NCBI GenBank assembly: GCA_022709905.1
Contig: JAKLHY010000015.1
Span: forward strand, 49,328 to 113,327
DNA: 64,000 nt
Source of the DNA: Verrucomicrobiota bacterium
GTDB taxonomy: Bacteria; Verrucomicrobiota; Verrucomicrobiia; Limisphaerales; UBA1319
Direction: 5' to 3'
Each line of letters opens with the position of its first letter. Position 1 is the first letter of the stretch. The translations under genes and the position numbers were made by a program. Shown here one piece after another: positions 33,810-43,270 of this stretch. The notes under the pieces are model-generated. The model did no database searches. It saw nothing but the letters and a program-made list of their open reading frames with translations, and had not been told where the DNA came from.

Positions 33810-36800
33810 ATGAACCACAAGTATCTTATTAAGATAGTGGCTGCGCGCAGGCTTGGCATCATCCTCCTCCTGAGCGCCGCCGGCATCAGCGCCCGCGCCG
33901 CGGTTTTTCCGGACGAGCATTGGGTTACGGCCACGCCCTCGGAGGCCAGCCTGGATCCCACCCAACTCGAGCAAGCGCGGGACTACGCGCTCACGGGCGG
34001 CGGATCGGGTTCCATCATCCGCGGCGGCCGACTCGTGTTTTCATGGGGCGATCCCAAGCGGCGTTACGATCTCAAATCCACGACCAAATCTTTTGGCGCG
34101 GCCGCTCTCGGATTGGCCCTCCTGGATGGCAAAGTCCGTCTTGCCGACAAGGCGCAGACTCATCATCCCACCTTGGGCCTCCCGTCCAACACCAACGCGA
34201 ACACGGGATGGCTTCATGAAATCACTCTCCTCCATCTCGCGTGCCACACCGCGGGATTCGACAAACCGGGAGGATACGCGCCCCTCCTATTCAGGCCGGG
34301 AACGGAGTGGGCTTACAGTGACAGCGGCCCCAATTGGCTCGCGGAATGCCTCACCCTGGTCTACCACCGCGACCTGGAGGAGTTGATGTTCGAGCGCATC
34401 TTCACACCTTTAGGCATCCAACGGACTGATCTGACCTGGCGCAAGAACGCCTATCGCCCCGAACGGATCGAAGGCCTCATGCGCCGCGAATTCGGCGCGG
34501 GCATCAACGCGAATGTGGATGCGATGGCGCGCTTCGGCCTTCTCTGGCTTCGGGGCGGCCAATGGAAAGAGACACAGATTCTCCCGCGTGAATACGTGGA
34601 CCAGGCCCGGATCCCGGCGCCGGGTGCGCCAGGCCTGCCGGTGCGCAAGCCGGCCGAGTATGGCCGGGCCGCCCAACATTATGGCCTGCTCTGGTGGAAC
34701 AATGCCGACGAGGCCATCGAAGGTCTGCCTCTGGACACCTACTGGGCGTGGGGCCTCTACGACAGCCTCATCGTTGTGATGCCCTCTCTCGATATCGTGG
34801 CCGCCCGAGCTGGACAATCGTGGAAACGAATCCCGGGCGCGGATCATTACGAAGTCCTGAAGCCGTTTCTTCTGCCCATCGCCGCCGCTTCAACGGTTAA
34901 ATCCGGACCAGTGAAGCCTCCGCATCAGTCTGTGGCCCCTTATCCTCCCAGCCCTGTCATCCAAGGGATCGACTGGAGCAAAACCATCGCCCGCCTGATT
35001 CAAGCTGCCGGCGTCACCCCCGACGAAATGGAACGACTTCGAATCCTCCGCCAATTGGAGGCTCGAATCGATCTGAGCGCCGAACTGCGGACCGACCTAT
35101 CCCGGTTGCTGCCCGTGGTCGAACGTTGGGCCGGCGGCAAAACACGGCCGGTTGTGGATACAAATCGCGCGGCGGAAAACGGTTATCTCTGCCACTTCAT
35201 AACCAGCCGGGTGCGTCCGGCGGCCGAAGGACCGTTGCTTCCGCCCGAGGTTTCTGCAGGATCGCCTCTGCGACCGATCTGGTGTTACTACCGCGCGCGA
35301 ATGTTGATCTGGCAAGTGATTCAAAGCGGCCCGTTGCTGCGGGTCAAGGACAGCCGTGAAAAATACTATGATGAAGCCCGGTGGCTGCTTGAGGAAACCC
35401 GGCGCGCCTTTCCCGACAACCGCGTCGCGCGAATGTACCTGGGCGAGCCCATCCCGTGGCCAAAGTCCATTCCGAATGATCCTGCCGCCCCGGCGTGGGC
35501 CAACCTTCAGCGCGAAGGCTTGGAGAAACTCGCCGATATCATCCACTGGTGGATCGTCGAACGCCAACTGCCGGACGGCCAGTTTGGAGGCGGTTGGGGA
35601 GACGATGTCGAGATGTGGCGATGGTGGTCACCGGTCTTGATTGCCTTCGAGGATCCACTGGTTAACGCGGCCCAGGAGCGCCTCTCGAGCGGGATCTTTC
35701 TGCAGCCGCATATGCGCGAGGGTTTTACTTCCCGCGTGACCGATGTCGAGCACTCCAACGAGGACACCACCGATACCATCCTGCCCATGATGCACCTGCG
35801 CCCCGAGGATCCGGTCTGGAAAAATCGCGCCCTGCGCCTGGCCGCACTGATGCGCGATCGATGGACCGCTCGCAACGAACGCGGTTTCCTCCAGTTCAAA
35901 TCCATTTACTTCAGCGTAGATACAGTGGACACCCATACGAATCGCGCCTTTGACACGGTGTATCATCCCTCGGTCATCCAGCCGGCGCTGCTCTATTGGC
36001 AGCGCACGGGCGATCCGGAATTGACCGCGTTATTTGGCGAGTGGCTCAAGGTCTGGGTGGATGCCGCGGCTCGGGAGGACAACGGCAAGCCCGCCGGCGT
36101 TTTGCCGTCGGCGATCCGTTGGCCGGACGGCGGCATCGCCAAAACCCATCTGCCCTGGTGGGAACCGTTCTCCCCCGCTCACAACGATGCCCTGTACAAT
36201 TGGCCCGGCGCCACGCGGCTGATGACGTCCACTCTCCTCCTGGCGCATCACATGACCGGGGACGAAAAATACCTGGAGCCGATCCGCAGCATGGCGGCTC
36301 TCCGTGTCAAACACCGGAATTCCCCCGAGGGTGAATCCGGATCAGAGGCCTGGTGCGCGCGCAGAATGTCGGGTTTCCTGACCGAAGCATTGGCCAAATA
36401 CCGCCTTCTCACAGGCAACCCCGAACAGGACGCACTGCTCCGCACAGACACCTCAGGTTATGTCCGCTTTCGGCTGACGGGCGACCATGCACCGCTCGAA
36501 TCCGCCCTGCGGCGCAATGCCGAAGCGTTTCGATCGAACTGGGAGGCCTACACCAGCGAAATGCGGTGGACCGACCGGGTGATGGCGTTCACGCGCAATT
36601 ACCTGGCCTATCTGCCCGAGCCTGCCCCGCCCGCGCCATCACCGGAGATTCTTTACAGCACCGCAACCGGAGATCCGGGTAATCCACTGGTGTTCCCGTT
36701 AAACGCAGTCCGTTGGCGAACCCCGCCGCGTGAGATCGCCGCACTCGTCACCGAATCGAGCCGCACCTCGTTCGCGGCTGAGTTGTTTCACTTCGGGAAC

Positions 36801-37001
36801 GGGCCTCGCAACCTGGAAGCGGAACTCTTCCTGCTCAAGCCCGGTGAATACGAACTGATCTTGAAGGTTGACCACGATCCCGACTCACCTCCTCTCGAGC
36901 ATCGGACCTTCCGCGTGGAAGGTCCGCGCGCCCAAGTGTCCTTGCCGCTGCCCCCGCGCCGGCTGTGCCAGCTTAAAATTGTCTCTCGATCAATCCTCTG
37001 A
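33810..37001 (+). CDS. Serine beta-lactamase-like domain fused to large C-terminal domain
   Basis: A 1063-residue secreted protein. A signal peptide (about 1-30, ending ARA) leads into a class C beta-lactamase / serine hydrolase domain (about 35-355): the nucleophile motif STTK near residue 90, the YxN-type YSD motif near residue 167, and a fold-matching PFFL end. From about 400 onward a different, helical domain carries WWIVERQLPDGQFGGGWGDD, repeated Trp-rich segments and a final beta-rich 150 residues. The first helices and the GGGWGDD motif suggest an alpha/alpha-toroid as in polysaccharide lyases and glycosidases, but I cannot name a family. Such a fusion is uncommon. Function inferred: periplasmic ester or peptide hydrolase linked to carbohydrate binding or cleavage. 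Confidence 0.7.
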   Translation: MNHKYLIKIVAARRLGIILLLSAAGISARAAVFPDEHWVTATPSEASLDPTQLEQARDYALTGGGSGSIIRGGRLVFSWGDPKRRYDLKSTTKSFGAAALGLALLDGKVRLADKAQTHHPTLGLPSNTNANTGWLHEITLLHLACHTAGFDKPGGYAPLLFRPGTEWAYSDSGPNWLAECLTLVYHRDLEELMFERIFTPLGIQRTDLTWRKNAYRPERIEGLMRREFGAGINANVDAMARFGLLWLRGGQWKETQILPREYVDQARIPAPGAPGLPVRKPAEYGRAAQHYGLLWWNNADEAIEGLPLDTYWAWGLYDSLIVVMPSLDIVAARAGQSWKRIPGADHYEVLKPFLLPIAAASTVKSGPVKPPHQSVAPYPPSPVIQGIDWSKTIARLIQAAGVTPDEMERLRILRQLEARIDLSAELRTDLSRLLPVVERWAGGKTRPVVDTNRAAENGYLCHFITSRVRPAAEGPLLPPEVSAGSPLRPIWCYYRARMLIWQVIQSGPLLRVKDSREKYYDEARWLLEETRRAFPDNRVARMYLGEPIPWPKSIPNDPAAPAWANLQREGLEKLADIIHWWIVERQLPDGQFGGGWGDDVEMWRWWSPVLIAFEDPLVNAAQERLSSGIFLQPHMREGFTSRVTDVEHSNEDTTDTILPMMHLRPEDPVWKNRALRLAALMRDRWTARNERGFLQFKSIYFSVDTVDTHTNRAFDTVYHPSVIQPALLYWQRTGDPELTALFGEWLKVWVDAAAREDNGKPAGVLPSAIRWPDGGIAKTHLPWWEPFSPAHNDALYNWPGATRLMTSTLLLAHHMTGDEKYLEPIRSMAALRVKHRNSPEGESGSEAWCARRMSGFLTEALAKYRLLTGNPEQDALLRTDTSGYVRFRLTGDHAPLESALRRNAEAFRSNWEAYTSEMRWTDRVMAFTRNYLAYLPEPAPPAPSPEILYSTATGDPGNPLVFPLNAVRWRTPPREIAALVTESSRTSFAAELFHFGNGPRNLEAELFLLKPGEYELILKVDHDPDSPPLEHRTFRVEGPRAQVSLPLPPRRLCQLKIVSRSIL

Positions 37002-37070
37002 TTCGCTTCAACAAAGACAGCGGTCGCCCGACGGTAACCCCATCGAGTCGATGCTCTGAATTATTGGATT

Positions 37071-37946
37071 TCAAAACAGATACTGATCGTCCTGGGAATT
37101 TCTCTTTCGGCTCGGCTGGGTGATTCTGCCTGCGGATTCAATCGATCCCCTGGCAACGGCCTGTTTTGCGATTTCGACATATTCGTCATCAATATCAAAC
37201 CCGAGGAATTGCCCAATCTCACACTGCTTTGCGGCGAGAGCCGAATGACCAATCCCCACAAAAGGATCCAACATGACCAAGTCCGGCCGGCAACCATGAA
37301 TCTTGATGCAATACACCGCGAGGTCTGTGGGAAATGTGGCCGGATGCGGGCGTTGTTTGGATCGGCTGACAATCGTTTTATAGGGGATAAACCAGTTGTT
37401 TCCGCGGCATCTCAGATCCTGGCCTTTCGTATGAGCCCAGCGCCCGATGTTGGACTTGTCGGAATAAGGAACGCCAATGGCTCGGCGATTCAAACGAGTG
37501 TTACCGGTCTTTGTCAGGTGAAACACGTATTCGTGGCAATCCGTCACAAATCGATCCGACTGAAGCGGCTTAAAGTGACCCGCCGAAATGATCTCTCCAT
37601 CCTTGGCAATCGAGATCGATTTGATCCAGTGAAATGTGTTCTGGAGCACAAAAAGACTCGCCTTCATCCTGACGATCAGTTCATGCGGAATCAATGGATT
37701 CGAGGGACAGGAGCCCAGGTTCAGAAAGAAGGAACCGTCGTCCTTCAGCACCCGCCGCACCTCGGCCGCCCACTGGGTCGACCAACTCAAATACTCGTCA
37801 CTATTCCGGCTGTCCTGGTAATTGCGATATTTAATACCAAGATTGTACGGAGGCGAAGTGACCACCAAATCCACCGAGCCATCCGGCATTTGCCGCATGC
37901 CTTCGATGCAGTCGATGGCTTTCAGCTTAAATTGCGTCTGAGACAT
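37071..37946 (-). CDS. Orphan DNA methyltransferase, beta class
   Basis: A 291-residue site-specific DNA methyltransferase. Catalytic motif IV is TSPPYNLG near residue 30, and the cofactor motif I DPFVGIGHSALAA lies near residue 235, so the motif order is IV first (beta class). The SPPY form favours N4-cytosine methylation, but N6-adenine enzymes with SPPY exist. No restriction endonuclease gene is adjacent on either side. It may be an epigenetic methylase or a remnant of a restriction system. Target sequence unknown. Start ATG at 37944-37946. Confidence 0.85.
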   Translation of the reverse strand: MSQTQFKLKAIDCIEGMRQMPDGSVDLVVTSPPYNLGIKYRNYQDSRNSDEYLSWSTQWAAEVRRVLKDDGSFFLNLGSCPSNPLIPHELIVRMKASLFVLQNTFHWIKSISIAKDGEIISAGHFKPLQSDRFVTDCHEYVFHLTKTGNTRLNRRAIGVPYSDKSNIGRWAHTKGQDLRCRGNNWFIPYKTIVSRSKQRPHPATFPTDLAVYCIKIHGCRPDLVMLDPFVGIGHSALAAKQCEIGQFLGFDIDDEYVEIAKQAVARGSIESAGRITQPSRKRNSQDDQYLF

Positions 37947-38116
37947 CTGGATCTCTTTCGTTCATTTCGTTTTTCAGAGAACCTGCCCTCATCCCCCACC
38001 GGGAAACAGGACAGCTCACTGGCTCGGCCTCAATCCTCGCGAACTGGGTTTAGTTCAAGATGAGCTTGCCCTGATGCGGATGCCTTGCCAAGGAGGATTC
38101 CTGTTGGCCTGCCAGG

Positions 38117-38165
38117 ATTCGCGGTGATTGGCGTTCATTCGCGGTGAAGTCGATTTATTTGCGGT
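38117..38165. repeat. Three iterons with 20-bp period before the hydrolase gene
   Basis: ATTCGCGGT (38117-38125), ATTCGCGGT (38137-38145) and ATTTGCGGT (38157-38165) are spaced exactly 20 bp apart, two helical turns, ending 56 bp before the ATG of the alpha/beta-hydrolase gene. The third unit continues GCGGTTCAGGG, which recurs at 63107-63121 as ATTAGCGGTTCAGGG. They could be operator sites or a dispersed repeat. Confidence 0.45.
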
Positions 38166-38221
38166 TCAGGGAAGGGGCTATAGGACTGGCGCCCGTCCGG
38201 GTGAAGCGATACATTTCCGGC

Positions 38222-40621
38222 ATGACGCGTCTTCGCTCTCACCTCCTGGCTGGCGCCGCGGCGTGCTTGCTCTTCATACAATGTTCGCTCCTGTCCGCTC
38301 CACCGCTGACCGGAACCCAGCCTCTGGAAATGGAGGGCGATCTTGCGGCAAAAATGGTCAACGGCATCGACCGTTACCTAGATCGCGAACTGGCCCTCCT
38401 GTCGTCCAACCGAGCCCGGGCGTGGGAGCAATCTCTGGCCTCGCTCAGGGCCAGGATCGCTTCTCAAAACAACGTTCCATCGAATGAAGTCGTTCTCGAC
38501 TGGCTCCTCCAATCCGCCGAAACCCATCGCACCCGATTGCGCCGGATCCTGGGGGTTGTGGACTCCCGCGAGCCGCCTAATATGCGGCATATTGCGGACT
38601 TCGGAACCCATGCCCCGGTGGGTTCTGCCGAGATTGCCCGAGGACCTGGCTACAAAGTCTTTGGGGTTTCGTGGACCGTCTTCCGAGGCGTTCAGGGCGA
38701 AGGTCTGCTCCTTCAACCCAACGACAAACCCAAAGCGGACATTATTGCGCTCCCCGACTGCGACTGGACGCCCGAGCAACTCATCGGGTTGCAGCCAGGC
38801 GTGCCTGACGAGTGGCAATTTGCGCGCCGCCTTGCGGGGCATGGCTGCCGGGTGCTTGTCCCTGCCCTGATCGACCGGAGCGACCGGTTTGCAGGCAATC
38901 CCGGCGTGCGCTCGGTGAAACACAGCCAGCGCGAAACCCTCTGGCGCGCGAGCTACGAGATGGGACGAACCCTGGCCGGATATGAGATCCAAAAAGTCCT
39001 GGCAGCCGCCGACTGGCTGACAACCACCCGCCGCGGCCTTAAGGAACCCGAGGATGTGAAGGAGTGGCTCAAACTGCGTTCCTCGGCGCCGCAAGACCTG
39101 CAAAGCCTCGGTCTCATTGGATACGGGGAAGGCGGGATGCTCGCTCTCTACGCGGCCGCGCTCGACCCAAGGATGCGGGCCACGGCCCTCCTGGGCTGCT
39201 TCGGTCCGCGCGAAAGCCTGCACGAGGAACCGATCTATCGCAACGCCTGGTCGCTCCTCCGTGACTTCGGCGATGCCGAAATTGCCCGGATGATCAGCCC
39301 CCGCCCTCTCCGGATCGAGTTTGGAAAATATCCTGAAATCCTGCACACCGACCAAAACGGCGGCGCACCCGGCCGGCTTTGGCAGCCGGCTTTCGACCAG
39401 GTCCGCTCCGAAGTCGAGCGCGCGAGATGCGAGGATGCTTCTCCCCATGTTCACAACGCCGGCGGCACTGAGGTCGGCACCTGGGCTTTGCTCAGCCGTT
39501 TCTGCGCCGATCTCCAACCCACCACAGGCCTGTCCCAAACCCAGCCGGAACCTCCAACGGCCACCAGTCAACTCCCGGACAATCTGGCCCGCCAACGCCG
39601 CCAATACCTGCAAATCCTTGAGGACACCCAATGGCTGATGCGTGAGTCGGAATACACCCGGCGCGAGTTCTGGCAAAAGGCGGACTTCAAAAACCTCTCC
39701 TCATTCACAAACAGCGCTCGTGGGTATCGCGATTATTTCCGGGATGAAATAATCGGATCCCTGACTTCGCCCTCCCTGCCCGCGAATCCGCGCAGCCGAT
39801 TCCTATATGAAACCAACGGCTATCGCGGATACGAAATCGTGCTCGATGTTCACCCGGATGTCTTCGCGTATGGCATCCTGCTCGTCCCAACCGGCATCAA
39901 AACCGGGGAACGACGGCCGGTCGTCGTCTGCCAGCACGGTCTCGAGGGACGTCCCCGCGATGTCGCCGATCCGAATGTTCACAACACTGCCTATCACCAA
40001 TACGCCTGCAAACTGGCCGAACGCGGTTTCATCACGTTCGCGCCGCAGAATCCGTACATCGGAGGAACGCGATTTCGCCAGGTGTTGCGCAAAGCCCAGC
40101 CGCTCGGGCTGACGCTATGGTCGTTCATCGTCCGCCAACACGAAGTCATCACCGACTGGCTGGCTTCTCTGGATTACGCCGACCCGCAACGGATCGCGTT
40201 CTATGGTTTGAGTTATGGCGGAAAAACAGCCATGCGCGTGCCCATACTCATCGACCGATACTGTCTGAGCATCTGTTCAGCGGATTACAACGAATGGATT
40301 TGGAAGAATGTTTCCGCGCGAGCGCCCTATTCCTATTTGTGGACCGGTGAATACGACATGCCCGAGTTCAACCTCGGCAACACCTTCAACTACGCCGAAC
40401 TGAGCTGGTTGATCTGCCCCCGCCCGTTCATGGTCGAACGCGGGCACGACGACGGTGTCGCCCCCGACGAATGGGTGGCCTATGAATTTGCGAAAACCCG
40501 TCGACACTACGTCAAGCTCGGCCTGGGCGATCGGACGGAAATCGAGTTCTTCGACGGTCCCCATACCATCCATGGACAAGGCACTTTCGAGTTCCTGCGC
40601 AAACACCTGAACTGGCCTTAA
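38222..40621 (+). CDS. Secreted protein with two alpha/beta-hydrolase domains
   Basis: A 799-residue exported protein. The start ATG at 38222-38224 gives a signal peptide (LLAGAAACLLFIQCSLLSA); the frame is open 26 codons further. Two alpha/beta-hydrolase domains of the dienelactone hydrolase / acetyl-xylan esterase type follow. In the first (about 150-420) the nucleophile elbow reads GYGEGG, with Glu where Ser is expected. The second (about 510-799) has GLSYGGKT, and the acid and His candidates DDGVAPDE and PHTIHGQG, so only this copy looks catalytic. The first may be structural or bind substrate. Likely an esterase acting on acetylated polysaccharide. Confidence 0.75.
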   Translation: MTRLRSHLLAGAAACLLFIQCSLLSAPPLTGTQPLEMEGDLAAKMVNGIDRYLDRELALLSSNRARAWEQSLASLRARIASQNNVPSNEVVLDWLLQSAETHRTRLRRILGVVDSREPPNMRHIADFGTHAPVGSAEIARGPGYKVFGVSWTVFRGVQGEGLLLQPNDKPKADIIALPDCDWTPEQLIGLQPGVPDEWQFARRLAGHGCRVLVPALIDRSDRFAGNPGVRSVKHSQRETLWRASYEMGRTLAGYEIQKVLAAADWLTTTRRGLKEPEDVKEWLKLRSSAPQDLQSLGLIGYGEGGMLALYAAALDPRMRATALLGCFGPRESLHEEPIYRNAWSLLRDFGDAEIARMISPRPLRIEFGKYPEILHTDQNGGAPGRLWQPAFDQVRSEVERARCEDASPHVHNAGGTEVGTWALLSRFCADLQPTTGLSQTQPEPPTATSQLPDNLARQRRQYLQILEDTQWLMRESEYTRREFWQKADFKNLSSFTNSARGYRDYFRDEIIGSLTSPSLPANPRSRFLYETNGYRGYEIVLDVHPDVFAYGILLVPTGIKTGERRPVVVCQHGLEGRPRDVADPNVHNTAYHQYACKLAERGFITFAPQNPYIGGTRFRQVLRKAQPLGLTLWSFIVRQHEVITDWLASLDYADPQRIAFYGLSYGGKTAMRVPILIDRYCLSICSADYNEWIWKNVSARAPYSYLWTGEYDMPEFNLGNTFNYAELSWLICPRPFMVERGHDDGVAPDEWVAYEFAKTRRHYVKLGLGDRTEIEFFDGPHTIHGQGTFEFLRKHLNWP

Positions 40622-40626
40622 CCGAT

Positions 40627-41088
40627 ATGAATATCCGGGAATTCGAATCCGAACTCTGGCTGCCCCTTCCGCCGGCGGCGCTGTTTCCTTTTTTTGCCGA
40701 CGCCGCAAACCTCGACGCCATTACGCCCCCCTGGCTGCATTTCCGTATCATAACCCCCCAACCCATCCCGATGCGCGCAGGCACATTGATCGATTATCGT
40801 TTGCGGGTGCGGGGATTTCCCCTGCGCTGGCGCACACGGATCAACACATGGGAACCGCCCGTTCGATTTGTCGATGAGCAACTCCACGGACCGTACCGGC
40901 TCTGGATCCACGAGCACACGTTCACTCCGCACAACCAAGGCACCCTGGCGCGCGACCACGTCCAGTATGCTGTTCCCCTGGACCTCCTGGTTCACCACTG
41001 GCTGGTCCGCCCCGACATCGAGCGCATTTTCCGGTTTCGCTCCGAGGCTCTCGAAAAACGCTTTTCAAAAAGGGAGGAGCGCGCTTAA
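40627..41088 (+). CDS. SRPBCC-fold ligand-binding protein
   Basis: A 153-residue single-domain protein. PPAALFPFFADAANLDAITP near the start and DHVQYAVPLDLLVHHWLVRP near the end mark the SRPBCC (START-like) subgroup often called cyclase/dehydrase or CDP-paratose-type, with a hydrophobic ligand pocket. It begins 5 nt after the hydrolase stop, so it is in the same transcript. Group II intron copy 2 starts 8 nt after its stop codon. Ligand unknown. Confidence 0.75.
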   Translation: MNIREFESELWLPLPPAALFPFFADAANLDAITPPWLHFRIITPQPIPMRAGTLIDYRLRVRGFPLRWRTRINTWEPPVRFVDEQLHGPYRLWIHEHTFTPHNQGTLARDHVQYAVPLDLLVHHWLVRPDIERIFRFRSEALEKRFSKREERA

Positions 41089-41096
41089 GAGTTAGC

Positions 41097-41458
41097 GTGC
41101 ATAGGAGGGTGAAAGTCCCTCTCATCGAGGAAACCAACCGGACGCTGCGAGGCTGTTTCAACTACTTCCAACACAGCATCCCGAACATCTTCAAACCCCT
41201 GGACCAATGGATTCGCGGGCGATTGCGCAGCGTGCTGCGCAAACGGCACAAAGGCAACGGCCGGGCTCGCGGAAATGATCATCAGCGATGGCCAAATGCC
41301 TATTTCGCGGAACTCGGGCTAATCTCCTTAGCCTTAGCCCGGGCCAAAGCAGCCAATGCTCGAAAAGAAGCCCACTAACTGGAGAGCCGCATGCGAGCAA
41401 ATCGCCCGTGCGGTTCGGAGGGAGGGGCGGGGCCAAAACTCCCCGTCCCTACCCCTAT
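41097..41458 (+). mobile_element. Group II intron copy 2, internally deleted to 362 bp
   Basis: The 5' end GTGCATAGGAGGGTGAAAGT is identical to that of copy 1, and the 5' exon (GCGCTTAAGAGTTAGC) nearly so. After 27 bases the sequence jumps into the last 85 codons of the maturase. The joint CCTCTC-ATCGAGG shares the two bases TC with both parents in copy 1, suggesting end-joining with microhomology. Domain V is intact at 41384-41416 with the catalytic AGC triad at 41385-41387 and the GUUC end. A GGGG/CCCC stem after it fits domain VI, ending at about 41458. Both ends are present but almost all of domains I-IV is missing. It sits directly after the SRPBCC gene. Confidence 0.85.
41124..41378 (+). 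pseudogene. C-terminal maturase fragment inside intron copy 2
   Basis: About 84 codons of the X/D region of the intron maturase, beginning IEETNRTLRGCFNYFQH and continuing to the natural stop. It is about 95 percent identical to copy 1 (for example FKPL against FESL), and it shows the correct C-terminal end that copy 1 lost. The frame extends from the intron 5' end without a stop, but a functional product is unlikely. Confidence 0.8.
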
Positions 41459-41701
41459 CCCGAGACTCGCATTAACTCACCTTTACTTCGATATCAACAT
41501 AATTCATGCCAACCACGCCCCCAGAAAACCGCTCTTATTTTGCGCTTGTCCATAAGCAACTTGTCAAAATTCCAGAGGCCGCTTCAGCCCCCAATGCCTA
41601 TCGTATCAACCTCGGAAGCGGGTCATTCTGGCGCGGCTGGGTCGAAATAACCTAGGAATGAAACGTGGCAAAGAGCAGTTTTCTTATGGTATTTTATCCC
41701 C

Positions 41702-43270
41702 ATGAAACCCCATCTTTTACGTCTGCTGATTCTGTTTCTTTGGGGTATTCCCTGGTTCATTCACGCGACGCCGACACCCAACATCCTCTTCGTGATCGCG
41801 GACGATTGGGGTTTGCATGCCGGCGCTTACGGGACGCATTGGATTAAAACCCCGGCCTTTGACCGCCTTGCGCGCGCGGGATTGCTCTTCAAGCAGGCCT
41901 ATACCCCGATGGCCAAATGCGCTCCGTCACGCGCCTGCATCCTCACCGGGCGGCATCTGTGGCAGAACGAGGAAGCAGGCAATCACTTGGCCATGTTTCC
42001 ATCCAAACTGACTAGTTGGCCGGAGGCGCTCGCAAACAAAGGATGGCATGTCGGCATGACAGGCAAAGGCTGGGCGCCGGGAATTGCCAACGATGCGACT
42101 GGCAAACCTCGTCTCCTCACGGGCAAATCGTTCCAAAAGCAAAAAGCCCCGCCGCCTGCCAGCGGGATCAGCAACAACGATTACGCCGCAAACTTCGTGG
42201 ACTTTCTCGATGCCTCGCCCAAAGCGACGCCTTGGTGCTTCTGGTTTGGCGCCACAGAACCCCACCGGGGCTACGAGTTCCAATCCGGCGCAAACAAGGG
42301 CGGCAAGAAAATGACCGACATCGACCGGATCCCCGCCTATTGGCCCGATCACGACATCGTGCGCCACGATATGCTCGACTACGCCTACGAAGTCGAACAT
42401 GTGGACAATCACCTGGCCCGCATGATCGCCGAGCTCGAACGCCGCGGCCTGATGGATTCGACGCTGATTATGGTGACCAGTGACCACGGAATGCCGTTTC
42501 CGCGAGTCAAAGGCTACGCTTACCATGACTCAAACCATGTCCCGCTTGCGGTCCATTGGCCCGAAGGAATTCAACACCGGGGTCGCGTCATCGATGACTT
42601 CGTGGATTTCACCGACATCGCCCCGACCCTTCTGGATTATGCGGACATTGCACAGAGGGAAAGTGGAATGATGCCAATCACGGGAAAAAGCTGGCGGCCG
42701 ATCTTCGAAAGCAAGAAGTCAGGACGGATTGTCCCCCAGCGCGATCATGTCCTCATCGGCAAAGAGCGCACCGATGTGGGGCGTCCCCACAATTGGGGTT
42801 ACCCCATCCGCGGGATTATGACCGCCGACTTCCTTTATCTGCGCAACTATGAGCCGACCCGCTGGCCCGCCGGCAATCCTGAAACCGGCTACCTCGATAC
42901 CGATGGCAGCCCGACGAAGTCCCTCATCCTCGATCTGGGCCGACAAAACCGCGCAAACATGTTCTGGCGGCTAAATTTTGGTCTGCGCCCCGCCAACGAG
43001 CTCTACGACCTGAGAACGGATGCGGATTGTATTCGGAATCTTGCGGCTGATCCCATTCATCGAAACCGCATGGACGCGCTGCGGGAACGCATGGAAACCG
43101 AGCTCAAGGCGCAGAACGATCCGCGCCTGTTTGGCAAAGGACCTGTTTTCGATGCCTACAAACCGACCAGCGGCGACGGCTTTTACGAGCAGTTCATGCG
43201 CGGGGAGAAACCCAAGGCCGGCTGGGTCAACGAAACCGACTTCGAACCCCAACCCATCCAACTCCCATGA
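41702..43270 (+). CDS. Secreted sulfatase (formylglycine type)
   Basis: A 522-residue sulfatase. An N-terminal signal peptide ([15 protein letters not shown]) precedes [11 protein letters not shown], the metal-binding start. The formylglycine signature CAPSR, within [16 protein letters not shown], lies near residue 78, with the Cys that is converted in place. Further metal ligands appear in [10 protein letters not shown]. Such enzymes hydrolyse sulfate esters of polysaccharides or glycosaminoglycans, probably in the periplasm. The stop overlaps the ATG of the second sulfatase (ATGA), so the two form an operon. A converting enzyme is not in the window. Substrate not predictable. Confidence 0.9.
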   Translation: MKPHLLRLLILFLWGIPWFIHATPTPNILFVIADDWGLHAGAYGTHWIKTPAFDRLARAGLLFKQAYTPMAKCAPSRACILTGRHLWQNEEAGNHLAMFPSKLTSWPEALANKGWHVGMTGKGWAPGIANDATGKPRLLTGKSFQKQKAPPPASGISNNDYAANFVDFLDASPKATPWCFWFGATEPHRGYEFQSGANKGGKKMTDIDRIPAYWPDHDIVRHDMLDYAYEVEHVDNHLARMIAELERRGLMDSTLIMVTSDHGMPFPRVKGYAYHDSNHVPLAVHWPEGIQHRGRVIDDFVDFTDIAPTLLDYADIAQRESGMMPITGKSWRPIFESKKSGRIVPQRDHVLIGKERTDVGRPHNWGYPIRGIMTADFLYLRNYEPTRWPAGNPETGYLDTDGSPTKSLILDLGRQNRANMFWRLNFGLRPANELYDLRTDADCIRNLAADPIHRNRMDALRERMETELKAQNDPRLFGKGPVFDAYKPTSGDGFYEQFMRGEKPKAGWVNETDFEPQPIQLP

